Source: Pedobacter frigiditerrae
GTDB lineage: Bacteria; Bacteroidota; Bacteroidia; Sphingobacteriales; Sphingobacteriaceae
Assembly: GCF_004331645.1 (NCBI RefSeq)
Contig: NZ_SJSK01000007.1
Location: forward strand, 151,956 to 215,955
DNA: 64,000 bases
Reading direction: 5' to 3'
Each line of letters starts with the position of its first letter. The stretch's first letter is position 1. The notes under the pieces were generated by a model that was not told the origin of the DNA, ran no database searches, and saw only the letters and a list, made by a program, of their open reading frames with translations. The position numbers and the translations under genes were made by a program. Below are positions 16,823 to 24,066 of the stretch, one piece after another.

Positions 16823-17419
16823 TTAGTGTTCGTGAAACTGCCCGCTAATGCGTTCAAATTTTTCAATCAATAAGGCTATTCTTTCTTTATCCCTTTTAAT
16901 AACGGCTTTTCTAACTAAGGTAGAACAGAAAATCATCCAACCAAAACTAATGGTTAATGCAATAATTTGCGCCCATAAACTCATGTGGTCTAAAATCTCC
17001 ACAAAATATAATATGGTACCTAAAGAAAGGGCAATGGCATAAAACCAATACAATTTATTATATAATGCCAGCCGTTTGATTTGATATAGCCTCAAACTAC
17101 TTATAAATTCATTAGGGTTTACCGTAAAATCGCTATTCGAAATAATGCTATAGTTGTTATATAAAATGATGGTATAAACAGCTATAGCCATGATAATGAT
17201 GCTAATGCCGGCGTGTGTAGTCCAAGTTTGCACATCGTAAAATAGCCACAACATGACCATGGCTGCAGCAGAAAGTACCATGACACCCATGTTTAAAAGC
17301 GATTTGGTGCGCATGCCATTTACTTCTTTTTTAGCCTGTTTCAGCATGTCATCGGCAGATATTTTTACATCAACCGTATGCTTGGCCCAAAGTGCTTCTA
17401 TGTGATCAAATTCTTGCAT
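16823..17419 (-). CDS. Membrane protein downstream of ECF sigma factor (candidate anti-sigma)
   Basis: 198 aa. A soluble N-terminus of about 45 residues (MQEFDHIEALWAKHTVDVKI) is followed by four predicted TM helices (about 45-65, 72-90, 118-137, 147-166) and a basic tail. It overlaps the sigma factor gene by 14 bp. Together with the cytosolic N-terminal helix, that is the usual layout of Bacteroidota membrane anti-sigma factors, but no zinc-binding HxxxCxxC motif is present, so the role is inferred. Confidence 0.7.
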   Translation of the reverse strand: MQEFDHIEALWAKHTVDVKISADDMLKQAKKEVNGMRTKSLLNMGVMVLSAAAMVMLWLFYDVQTWTTHAGISIIIMAIAVYTIILYNNYSIISNSDFTVNPNEFISSLRLYQIKRLALYNKLYWFYAIALSLGTILYFVEILDHMSLWAQIIALTISFGWMIFCSTLVRKAVIKRDKERIALLIEKFERISGQFHEH

Positions 17420-17903
17420 GTTGATTGTATAGTTCTGTCAGTTTTTGTTTAATACGATGAATTTTCACCCTTAAATTTCCTTCACTAATGCCAGATATAT
17501 CTGCAATTTCATTGTAAGGTAATTCATCTAAAACCATTGTAATGATTAAACGATCGTTCTCTTCTAGCTTAGAAATCGATTTATAGAGTAGGGCCACTTG
17601 TTCATTCTTTTCAGAGAATTCTTCAACCTTGTTTTCTATAATGTTTTCTGTTAGCTCATCTTTAGCCTGTCTTTTTTCTGAGCGTAAATAAGTTAAACAA
17701 GTGTTTACGGCAATACGATAAATCCAAGTAGAGATTAATGATTTGTTTCTAAACTTATCTAGGTTTTGCCACACCTTTAAGAATGTCTCTTGTAAAAGGT
17801 CGTTAGCAGCATCTTTATCGCCTGTATAACCATAACATAAGTGAAAAATCTTCTTGGAGTTCTTGTCGAAAATTTCCTTAAATAAGACGTCTTTTTGATT
17901 CAC
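17406..17903 (-). CDS. ECF-type RNA polymerase sigma factor
   Basis: 165 aa, starting at GTG 17903. Region 2 is clear (IFHLCYGYTGDKDAANDLLQ, then ETFLKVWQNLDKFR...STWIYRIAVNTCLTYLR), as is region 4 (ITMVLDELPYNEIADISGIS, then EGNLRVKIHRIKQKL). All core features of an ECF sigma are present. It overlaps the next membrane protein gene, which probably holds it inactive. A CATATTTG box (close to the -7 consensus) lies upstream on the - strand near 17954-17961, so the gene itself may use the housekeeping sigma. Confidence 0.93.
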   Translation of the reverse strand: MNQKDVLFKEIFDKNSKKIFHLCYGYTGDKDAANDLLQETFLKVWQNLDKFRNKSLISTWIYRIAVNTCLTYLRSEKRQAKDELTENIIENKVEEFSEKNEQVALLYKSISKLEENDRLIITMVLDELPYNEIADISGISEGNLRVKIHRIKQKLTELYNQHARI

Positions 17904-18051
17904 TTAATCGATGGTTAATTTGAGTTTAGATGTTAAGGGGTAACTTTTGTTACGCCCAAATATGTAAAATAACTAATGCTTTATCAACATTCTTTAGAGA
18001 ATAATTTTATTATTGTAGTTTTACACCTTGATATAAACCTAAAACTGAGAA

Positions 18052-19437
18052 ATGTCTAATAAAAACAAACTTACGCTATTTATTTTTATAGCACTTATAG
18101 TTGGTGTAGCGGTGGGTTATTACCTAAACGTAAACAATTTCAGCACAAATAATAACGCAATAGTTAGCGCTGATACACAGGTAAAAAAGATTGAAACTCA
18201 AATGAGTAATTTACCTGATACAACGGTAGCACAATATGCAGTTTTAAAAACTCAAAAAGCCGAACAGGTTAAAATTAGAAAGGAAAATGAAGTTGCTAGA
18301 GAGAAAGGATTAGAGCCTTTAACGCTGCTGAGTGATATTTTCTTAAGGTTAATAAAAATGATTGTTGCGCCTTTGGTATTTACAACTCTTGTAGTTGGTG
18401 TAGCAAAGGTTGGGGATATAAAAGCGGTTGGTAGAATAGGTGGGAAAACGATGTTGTGGTTTATCAGTGCTTCCTTAATGTCGTTGTTATTAGGTATGCT
18501 TTTGGTAAACCTTTGGAAACCAGGCGAAGCCATGAATTTGCCATTACCAAGTAGCCATACAGAAACTGGAATTAAAGCAACTGCCTTGTCGGTAAAAGAC
18601 TTTATTGCGCACATTGTACCTAAAAGTTTTGCCGAATCAATGGCAACTAATGAGATTTTACAGATTGTAATTTTTTCTTTGTTTTTTGGTGTGGCTACGG
18701 CTGCCATAGGTGAAAAAGGAAAAGTGGTTATCGAGTTTTTCGATTCTGTAGCTCACATCATTTTAAAGGTTACTGGTTATGTGATGAATTTTGCGCCGTT
18801 TGCAGTATTTGGAGCAATGGCGGCAATTGTAGCCAAACAGGGGATTAGTGTATTGTCTACTTACGCCCTGTTTATTGGTGAGTTTTATTCGGGTATGCTC
18901 ATTTTATGGTTACTATTAATTCTAGTGGGTTATTTAATCTTAAAGAAAAGAATATTTAACTTAATGAACAGGATGAAAGAGCCAGTTATGTTGGCTTTTA
19001 GTACTGCAAGTAGCGAAGCTGCTTATCCAAGGACCTTATTGCAATTAGAGCGTTTTGGCTGTAAAGATAAAATTGTAAGTTTTGTTTTGCCTTTAGGTTA
19101 TTCTTTTAACCTTGATGGTTCTATGCTGTACATGACATTTGCTTCTATATTTATTGCGCAATGTTACGGCATCCATTTACCATTGGATAAACAATTAACC
19201 ATGTTGTTAATCTTAATGTTAACCAGTAAAGGTATAGCAGGTGTTCCTCGTGCATCTTTAGTGGTTATTGCAGGTACAATTGCTACTTTTAATATCCCAG
19301 AAGCTGGATTGGCACTATTAATTGGTATTGACCCATTGTTAGATATGGGTAGGTCTGCAACAAATGTTATTGGTAACAGTATTGCAACTGCAGTAGTAAG
19401 TAAGTGGGAAGGTGAGTTAACTGGACCACTTGATTAG
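18052..19437 (+). CDS. Dicarboxylate/amino acid:cation symporter (DAACS, GltP/DctA-like)
   Basis: 461 aa, Na+ or H+-driven uptake of glutamate, aspartate or C4-dicarboxylates. Family motifs: TASSEAAYP in hairpin HP1 (replacing the usual SSS run), NLDGSMLYM in TM7, GIAGVPRAS in HP2, and DPLLDMGRSATNVIGNS in TM8. A hydrophilic, coiled insert of about 60 residues lies between TM1 and TM2 (about 25-90), longer than in E. coli GltP but common in Bacteroidota. Monocistronic. Confidence 0.92.
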   Translation: MSNKNKLTLFIFIALIVGVAVGYYLNVNNFSTNNNAIVSADTQVKKIETQMSNLPDTTVAQYAVLKTQKAEQVKIRKENEVAREKGLEPLTLLSDIFLRLIKMIVAPLVFTTLVVGVAKVGDIKAVGRIGGKTMLWFISASLMSLLLGMLLVNLWKPGEAMNLPLPSSHTETGIKATALSVKDFIAHIVPKSFAESMATNEILQIVIFSLFFGVATAAIGEKGKVVIEFFDSVAHIILKVTGYVMNFAPFAVFGAMAAIVAKQGISVLSTYALFIGEFYSGMLILWLLLILVGYLILKKRIFNLMNRMKEPVMLAFSTASSEAAYPRTLLQLERFGCKDKIVSFVLPLGYSFNLDGSMLYMTFASIFIAQCYGIHLPLDKQLTMLLILMLTSKGIAGVPRASLVVIAGTIATFNIPEAGLALLIGIDPLLDMGRSATNVIGNSIATAVVSKWEGELTGPLD

Positions 19438-19602
19438 TAAAAATAAATAAGATTGGTAAAATCTCGCTGATGTTCACGGATTTAATCACAGAAAAGAGCA
19501 GACGTAGTTTAATAGAAATCTGCGGTTTAAGAAAAGAATACGAATTCTGCGGAAATCTGCGAGATAATAAGTTAAAATATTTTAAATATATAAATAAGAG
19601 AT

Positions 19603-20109
19603 ATGACGAGTAGAGGAAAAAAGATATTTTTAGCCTTATCCATTATTGTTCCTTTTGTAATTTATTGCGTTATTTACTACGCACCAATTATTCGCAATGC
19701 ACCATTTAAGGCTAAGGAATTTGTTTCTTTAGAGTATAAGTGGGGAGCAGGAAACAACTTAGAAAATTCATATAATTCTGCCACAGGCGAATATAGGTAT
19801 TACAATAATGAAGATTCATTAATTGTAACTAAGGTCATGTTGACTGAAAGAGATAAAAAATTCTTAGATAGCAATGCTGATGAGCAAGGTTTTTGGAATT
19901 TACCAGATGTTGTGGCAAACGATGAAAACGATTTAAAAAATTCGAAGGCTGTACGTTATTTCATGAAGTTTAATTACGAGACAAAATCTAAGGAAGTTAC
20001 TTATTTGTCTGATTTTAATGGCAACCCTAAAATGAAAGATGCCGCGGCTCAAATGCAAAAAATCATTGAGCAAAGTATTATTGATGCTGAGGAAAAAGCG
20101 AAAAAGTGA
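19603..20109 (+). CDS. Membrane-anchored hypothetical protein, paralogue A
   Basis: 168 aa. One N-terminal TM or uncleaved signal (about 7-27), then a soluble domain. It shares an extended pattern with the next gene: YKWGxGxxLxNSYxSATGxY, a central LPDVxAN and a C-terminal QKIIxQ-I helix. The pair is clearly a tandem duplication. The domain is exported or membrane-tethered and has no catalytic motif that I recognise. Confidence 0.75.
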   Translation: MTSRGKKIFLALSIIVPFVIYCVIYYAPIIRNAPFKAKEFVSLEYKWGAGNNLENSYNSATGEYRYYNNEDSLIVTKVMLTERDKKFLDSNADEQGFWNLPDVVANDENDLKNSKAVRYFMKFNYETKSKEVTYLSDFNGNPKMKDAAAQMQKIIEQSIIDAEEKAKK

Positions 20110-20275
20110 GAAGTCCGAAAGTCCGAAGATATTGGAGTTTAGGGTTTTCGACGTTAAGGTTGGGAAATGATGGTTAGTTAAGTTAACAATTATTCTATCC
20201 GACTTGTCTTTACTGAATCTGGACTTATCGGACTTTCTGACCAATGAACCATTGAACTACTGAACCATTAAACCA
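20110..20275. repeat. Spacer with direct and inverted GAAAGTCCGA repeats between the paralogues
   Basis: The spacer opens with two adjacent AGTCCGAA copies (in GAAGTCCGAAAGTCCGAAG) and carries the reverse complement TCGGACTTTC near its end (about 20229-20238), so a 10-bp inverted repeat spans it. A run of CATTGAAC/TACTGAACC/CATTAAACC/CAATGAAC words precedes the second start codon. It is unlikely to be coding. Confidence 0.5.
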
Positions 20276-20785
20276 ATGAACTTCATAAAGAAAAACATAT
20301 CCTTAATTGCTACCGTTGCCGTTATCTTAATTGCTGGGGTTGGAGGTTACTACTTGATTAATTTAAAACGAGGACCTTATGCTGCTTCAACTTTTATTTC
20401 TGTTAGCTATAAATGGGGGGTAGGAGATACGTTAGCAAATAGTTATCATTCTGCCACAGGCGATTATCAATACTTGGACAACAGAGATCAGCTTGTTAAA
20501 AAAGTGGTCAAGCTTCGTAGTAATAACATCATCTTTATTCACAGTAAGGCAAATGAACTTGATATCTGGAGCTTGCCTGATGTAATTGCCAATAAAAACG
20601 AAGACTTAAATAGTAAAAAAGTCTTACGGTATGAAATGGTTTTTAACTACGAAAAGAAGACAAAAAAAATTGTTTTAATGACAGATTATGATGAAGATAT
20701 AGCTGTTGCAGATAGGGCAGATCAACTTCAAAAAATAATCAAGCAGACCATTGATGAGGTTGAAGATAGGTATGCTAAACCTTAA
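20276..20785 (+). CDS. Membrane-anchored hypothetical protein, paralogue B
   Basis: 169 aa with the same layout as the preceding gene: TM about 9-27, then YKWGVGDTLANSYHSATGDY, SLPDVIANKNEDL, RYEMVFNYEKK and a C-terminal ADQLQKIIKQTI helix. The C-terminal end is slightly less basic. Divergence between the copies is moderate, so the duplication is not recent. The function is unknown. Confidence 0.75.
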   Translation: MNFIKKNISLIATVAVILIAGVGGYYLINLKRGPYAASTFISVSYKWGVGDTLANSYHSATGDYQYLDNRDQLVKKVVKLRSNNIIFIHSKANELDIWSLPDVIANKNEDLNSKKVLRYEMVFNYEKKTKKIVLMTDYDEDIAVADRADQLQKIIKQTIDEVEDRYAKP

Positions 20786-21002
20786 GAGGTTTTTTGGATC
20801 GTTACTCACCATAGAAATAATTTTAGCATCAAGAAATTTGAAACATATAAGAGATTATAAGTGCATATAAGTTTGCACACTCACTTATATTCCGAAACAG
20901 AACGTGAAAACTGTTTATCTTTTGTCTTTGGGTATGTATTTTATCTTCAAAGGATTACTTAACATATCTTAACATTTTCAGTTTGTTAAATCATTTAATA
21001 TT

Positions 21003-21028
21003 TCGTATATTTACGATATATTCGTAAA
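21003..21028 (+). promoter_or_regulatory. Candidate BlaI operator/promoter in front of blaI-like gene
   Basis: TCGTATATTTACGA (21003-21016) has 5-bp inverted arms TCGTA/TACGA and contains a -7-like TATATTTA. A further TCGTAAA half-site follows at 21022-21028. The same core, TCGTAGATTTACGA, sits in front of the GLPGLI operon (28792-28805, - strand). The position, 15 bp before the ATG and over the -7 box, fits autorepression by BlaI. Confidence 0.75.
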
Positions 21029-21030
21029 TA

Positions 21031-21393
21031 ATGGAGAAGTTAACACTACAGGAAGAAGAAGCGATGTTGGCCATTTGGCAAGTTGGTGCAGGGTTTATTA
21101 AAGACTTTATGGATGCAATGCCAGAGCCAAAACCGCCCTATACAACTTTAGCATCAACCGTAAAAAATCTAGAACGTAAAGGTTTCCTTAAGAGCGAGCG
21201 TTATGCAAATGCTAATCGTTACAGTGCAAAAGTTAAGGAAGCGGAGTATAAAAAACGTTTCATGAATGGCTTTGTAAATAATTATTTCCAAAGTTCTTAT
21301 AAAGAATTAGTTGCCTTTTTTGCAAAGGATAACAAGATCAGTGCAGATGAATTGAAAGAAATAATCAATCTAATCGAGAACCCAAAAAAATAA
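21031..21393 (+). CDS. BlaI/MecI/CopY family repressor
   Basis: 120 aa. An N-terminal winged helix (LTLQEEEAMLAIWQVG, then YTTLASTVKNLERKGFL as recognition helix and wing) is followed by a dimerisation domain. In the family the repressor is cleaved or released after its membrane protease partner senses a signal; that partner (M56) follows 4 bp downstream. In Bacteroidota such pairs often control envelope genes instead of beta-lactamase, and none is seen here. The operator predicted at 21003-21028 overlaps its own promoter. Confidence 0.93.
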   Translation: MEKLTLQEEEAMLAIWQVGAGFIKDFMDAMPEPKPPYTTLASTVKNLERKGFLKSERYANANRYSAKVKEAEYKKRFMNGFVNNYFQSSYKELVAFFAKDNKISADELKEIINLIENPKK

Positions 21394-21397
21394 GGTC

Positions 21398-22873
21398 ATG
21401 CCACATTTTTTTATCATTCTGCTTAAGATAAATCTGGTGCTCATTTTATTTGCAGCAGCTTATTATCTTATTCTTCGCCGCTTAACATTTTATGTGATTA
21501 ATCGCATTTTTTTGGCATTTGGTATTCTTTTCGGCACCATTTATCCTTTTATAGATTTAACTGATTTTTTTCATAAACAAAGTCCACAAGTAGCAGCCCT
21601 TGTACCAGAAGTGAAACAGTTGGTGCCAACTAGTTTTATTGACCAATATTGGCAATGGATTGCTGCATTGTTTTATGTTGGTGTATTTGTAATGGCTTTT
21701 AGGTTAATTGTTCAATTTGTTTCCCTTTACAGCATGCATAAAAAGTCTGCTCCAGGTTCTGTGGCAAACTTTGAAGTAAGGATTTTAAATGAACCAGTTA
21801 GTCCGTTCTCATTCTGGCAAACTGTTTACATCAACCCATCTTTACATCAAGAAAGAGAATTACAAACCATTTTAGAGCATGAGCAGATTCACGTTAAGGA
21901 ATGGCACTCGTTGGATATTATTTTGGCAGAATTAAGCGTGGTTTTTTATTGGTTTAATCCAGGGGTTTGGCTAATGAAAAAGGCTGTTAAAGAAAACTTA
22001 GAGTTTATAACGGATGAGAAAATCTTAAAAAAAGGTGTAGATAAAAAAGCCTATCAATACAGTCTGTTAGATGTTGGGAATTTAGTTCCAGCCGTAGAAA
22101 TTGTAAATAACTTTAACCTTTCTGATTTAAAGAAACGCATAAAAATGATGAATGCTAAACGTTCATCTAAATTAACTTTAAGTCGTTACATGTTCGTTTT
22201 GCCTGTTTTATTGTTAACCACATTGGCCTTTACGGTTTCTAAAAAAGATGTTAAAAAACACCTTGCTCCAATAAAACAAGCATTAATTTATGCAAGAATT
22301 ATAGAAAAAGACGAAACTCCGATAGTTGAGAAAAAGCAAATTGTTAAAAAGAAATCTGCTGTTAAAACAATTGATATTATTAAGGATACCGCCTCCTTAA
22401 AGTTTGATTTTATAGTAAATACCATTAATATCATAACAGATTCTGCCTATTCATCTTTACCAGATCTAACCCCAGAAAAAGCCTTTATTATTGCAAGAAA
22501 GGGAGAGTTGCCGGCTAATATAAAAGGGAGAGTTTCTGGAATGTTTATGCTCAAAACAGATTCTTTAAGTGATAATGGAGAACCAAAAATTGAAAATATA
22601 TCTATTAGGTTGCATGGTACAGAATTACCTAAAACGCTTGCCGGAAAACCTCATGCTGAAACGGTTATTGTTAGGGGTTTTAAAACAGGCACAAAATTAC
22701 CAGATAGTGCAATGAAGAGAACAAACGCTACTATTTTTTTAAATGGACAAAAAATTAGTCAAGAAGATTTCAATAAAGTAAATCCATCTGAAATAAAGAA
22801 TGTAACCATTCAAAGAAGTAAATCTTTAGATGAGGTTAGTGTTGTAGGATATGGCAAAAAAACTAATCCATAA
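21398..22873 (+). CDS. M56 (BlaR1-like) membrane metallopeptidase with TonB-plug-like C-terminus
   Basis: 491 aa. TM helices lie at about 5-22, 35-52, 87-108 and 265-285. The cytoplasmic zinc-protease motif is HEQIH (H161, E162, H165) in LEHEQIHVKEWHS, with FNPGVW downstream. The C-terminal, probably periplasmic half has no penicillin-binding domain. It ends in a motif like the plug of TonB-dependent receptors (FNKVNPSEIKNVTIQ, DEVSVVGYGKK). It would sense an envelope signal and inactivate BlaI. Confidence 0.9.
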   Translation: MPHFFIILLKINLVLILFAAAYYLILRRLTFYVINRIFLAFGILFGTIYPFIDLTDFFHKQSPQVAALVPEVKQLVPTSFIDQYWQWIAALFYVGVFVMAFRLIVQFVSLYSMHKKSAPGSVANFEVRILNEPVSPFSFWQTVYINPSLHQERELQTILEHEQIHVKEWHSLDIILAELSVVFYWFNPGVWLMKKAVKENLEFITDEKILKKGVDKKAYQYSLLDVGNLVPAVEIVNNFNLSDLKKRIKMMNAKRSSKLTLSRYMFVLPVLLLTTLAFTVSKKDVKKHLAPIKQALIYARIIEKDETPIVEKKQIVKKKSAVKTIDIIKDTASLKFDFIVNTINIITDSAYSSLPDLTPEKAFIIARKGELPANIKGRVSGMFMLKTDSLSDNGEPKIENISIRLHGTELPKTLAGKPHAETVIVRGFKTGTKLPDSAMKRTNATIFLNGQKISQEDFNKVNPSEIKNVTIQRSKSLDEVSVVGYGKKTNP

Positions 22874-22897
22874 AATTAACCTGTATTATTAGTAAGT

Positions 22898-22918
22898 ATT
22901 CCCAATCAAGTTGGGAAT
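22898..22918. repeat. Hairpin ATTCCCAA-TCAAG-TTGGGAAT
   Basis: 8-bp perfect arms, no T tract, located between two convergent genes. Followed by GACGAC. It could act in RNA decay or termination of the M56 transcript. Confidence 0.5.
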
Positions 22919-22946
22919 GACGACTTTTCAAAATATTATTCACGGA

Positions 22947-23525
22947 TTATAATATGTTTTTTAGCTTGATGTATTGTAAAAGCATAATTGTCTTGGCGTC
23001 CTTTATTTCGCCATTATCTAATAGCTGCATTGCCTCATCAATCGGTAGTTCTAAAACTTCTATGTTTTCTTCTTCCCCTTCTGCACCACCACCATCATTA
23101 ATTTTCATTTCATTTGAATACTCGGCGATGAAAAAATAAAGCTTTTCGGTAACTGAACCGGGTGACATGTAGACTTCATAAATTTTACGAACGTCCTTAA
23201 TTTTATAACCAGTTTCTTCTTCGGTTTCGCGTTTAATGCAATCTTCTGGATTGTCTTTATCTAATAAACCAGCACAAGCTTCTATCAACATTCCATCTTC
23301 ATTACCATTTACAAATGTTGGCAATCTAAATTGTTTGGTTAAAATTACGGTTTGCTGAGTGGTGTTATAGAGTAAAATTGCTGCACCATTGCCTCTGTCG
23401 TAAACTTCACGTGTTTGTTGTTGATGAGTTCCATCCTTTTTTAAGTACTCATAAGTTAGTTTTTTAAGGATATACCAATTGTCTGAAAGCAGCTCTGTTT
23501 TTAAAATTTTTACGTCTTTTATCAT
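22947..23525 (-). CDS. NUDIX hydrolase, NudK (GDP-mannose pyrophosphatase)-like
   Basis: 192 aa. The Nudix box is GLLDKDNPEDCIKRETEEET followed by GYKI, with the RExxEExG core intact, and with the DNPEDC spacing characteristic of the NudK/YffH group. FRLPTFVNGNE and YMSPGSVTEKLYFFIAEY also fit that group. It likely hydrolyses GDP-mannose or other NDP-sugars. It is convergent with the M56 gene and monocistronic. Confidence 0.88.
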   Translation of the reverse strand: MIKDVKILKTELLSDNWYILKKLTYEYLKKDGTHQQQTREVYDRGNGAAILLYNTTQQTVILTKQFRLPTFVNGNEDGMLIEACAGLLDKDNPEDCIKRETEEETGYKIKDVRKIYEVYMSPGSVTEKLYFFIAEYSNEMKINDGGGAEGEEENIEVLELPIDEAMQLLDNGEIKDAKTIMLLQYIKLKNIL

Positions 23526-23705
23526 CGTTATTTAATTGCGTTAAATGTAGTAAAGTTTAAAGTTTTTTGCAGCGATTTTTTACCACAGATGCACACAGAT
23601 AAACACTGATTAATACATCTGTTTTTTAACTATGCAAGGAAACCATGAATAGTTTTCCTATCCTGTGTATCATAAACCTGACCGAAGCGCAAAACCCACA
23701 GACGG

Positions 23706-23721
23706 TCCCGATTTATCGGGA
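23706..23721. repeat. REP-like palindrome TCCCGATTTATCGGGA
   Basis: Shortened version of the TCCCGATAGCTATCGGGA palindrome (arms TCCCGA/TCGGGA), within a non-coding region. Confidence 0.75.
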
Positions 23722-23970
23722 GAGGCGAGGATTTGTAGCAAAGGGCAGGACTGACGTTGAAATGGAATACTTTACTTGCTTTTCCAAAGGTTCCCGCAGA
23801 TGACACTGATTGCGCAGGTTGTATTTTAATACGTTTTATTAAGATTGAGAATTGTTGCTCAGTTCTTATCAGCGGTTTAGCAAGTAGTACTTGTTCTGTG
23901 TCTTTTCTGCGTAAACTGTTTAATCGCAGATGGGAGCCGAGAAATAAATTCAGGGTGACGGATGTGTAGG

Positions 23971-24006
23971 AAAAAAAGCCCTTCAACTTTACAGTTTCAG
24001 GGCTTC
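23971..24006 (-). terminator. Terminator of the GLPGLI/TonB-receptor operon
   Basis: Read on the - strand: AAGCCCT ... AGGGCTT with an inner AACT/AGTT pair, followed by seven T. It lies about 60 bp after the receptor stop codon. Confidence 0.75.
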
Positions 24007-24066
24007 TCCATTGTTTGTGTGGTTTATTAACTATTAACTATTATTTCGCCCATCCAGGCTAATAAC

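Larger units (their letters stand above)
23526..24066. other. Repeat-rich intergenic region of 541 bp, no gene
   Basis: It holds ATCTG/CAGAT-rich words near 23585-23620, the palindrome TCCCGATTTATCGGGA (23706-23721) and the terminator of the GLPGLI operon at the right end. Open frames on both strands (23630-23986 -, 23757-23969 +) are low-quality and come from repeat-type DNA of the sort found between Pedobacter genes. They are not annotated. Confidence 0.6.

Noticed and set aside
19466..19602. CRISPR-like or tandem repeat in ATCTGCG words
   Set aside because: Only three short imperfect words, no regular spacing or repeat length.
21398..22873. A beta-lactam resistance sensor (true BlaR1)
   Set aside because: The protease half matches M56 but there is no penicillin-binding domain and no beta-lactamase gene nearby.
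23630..23986. 118-aa open frame on the - strand
   Set aside because: It runs through a REP-like palindrome and a terminator, has no start context, and its residues look like translated repeat DNA (SPALCYKSSPL).
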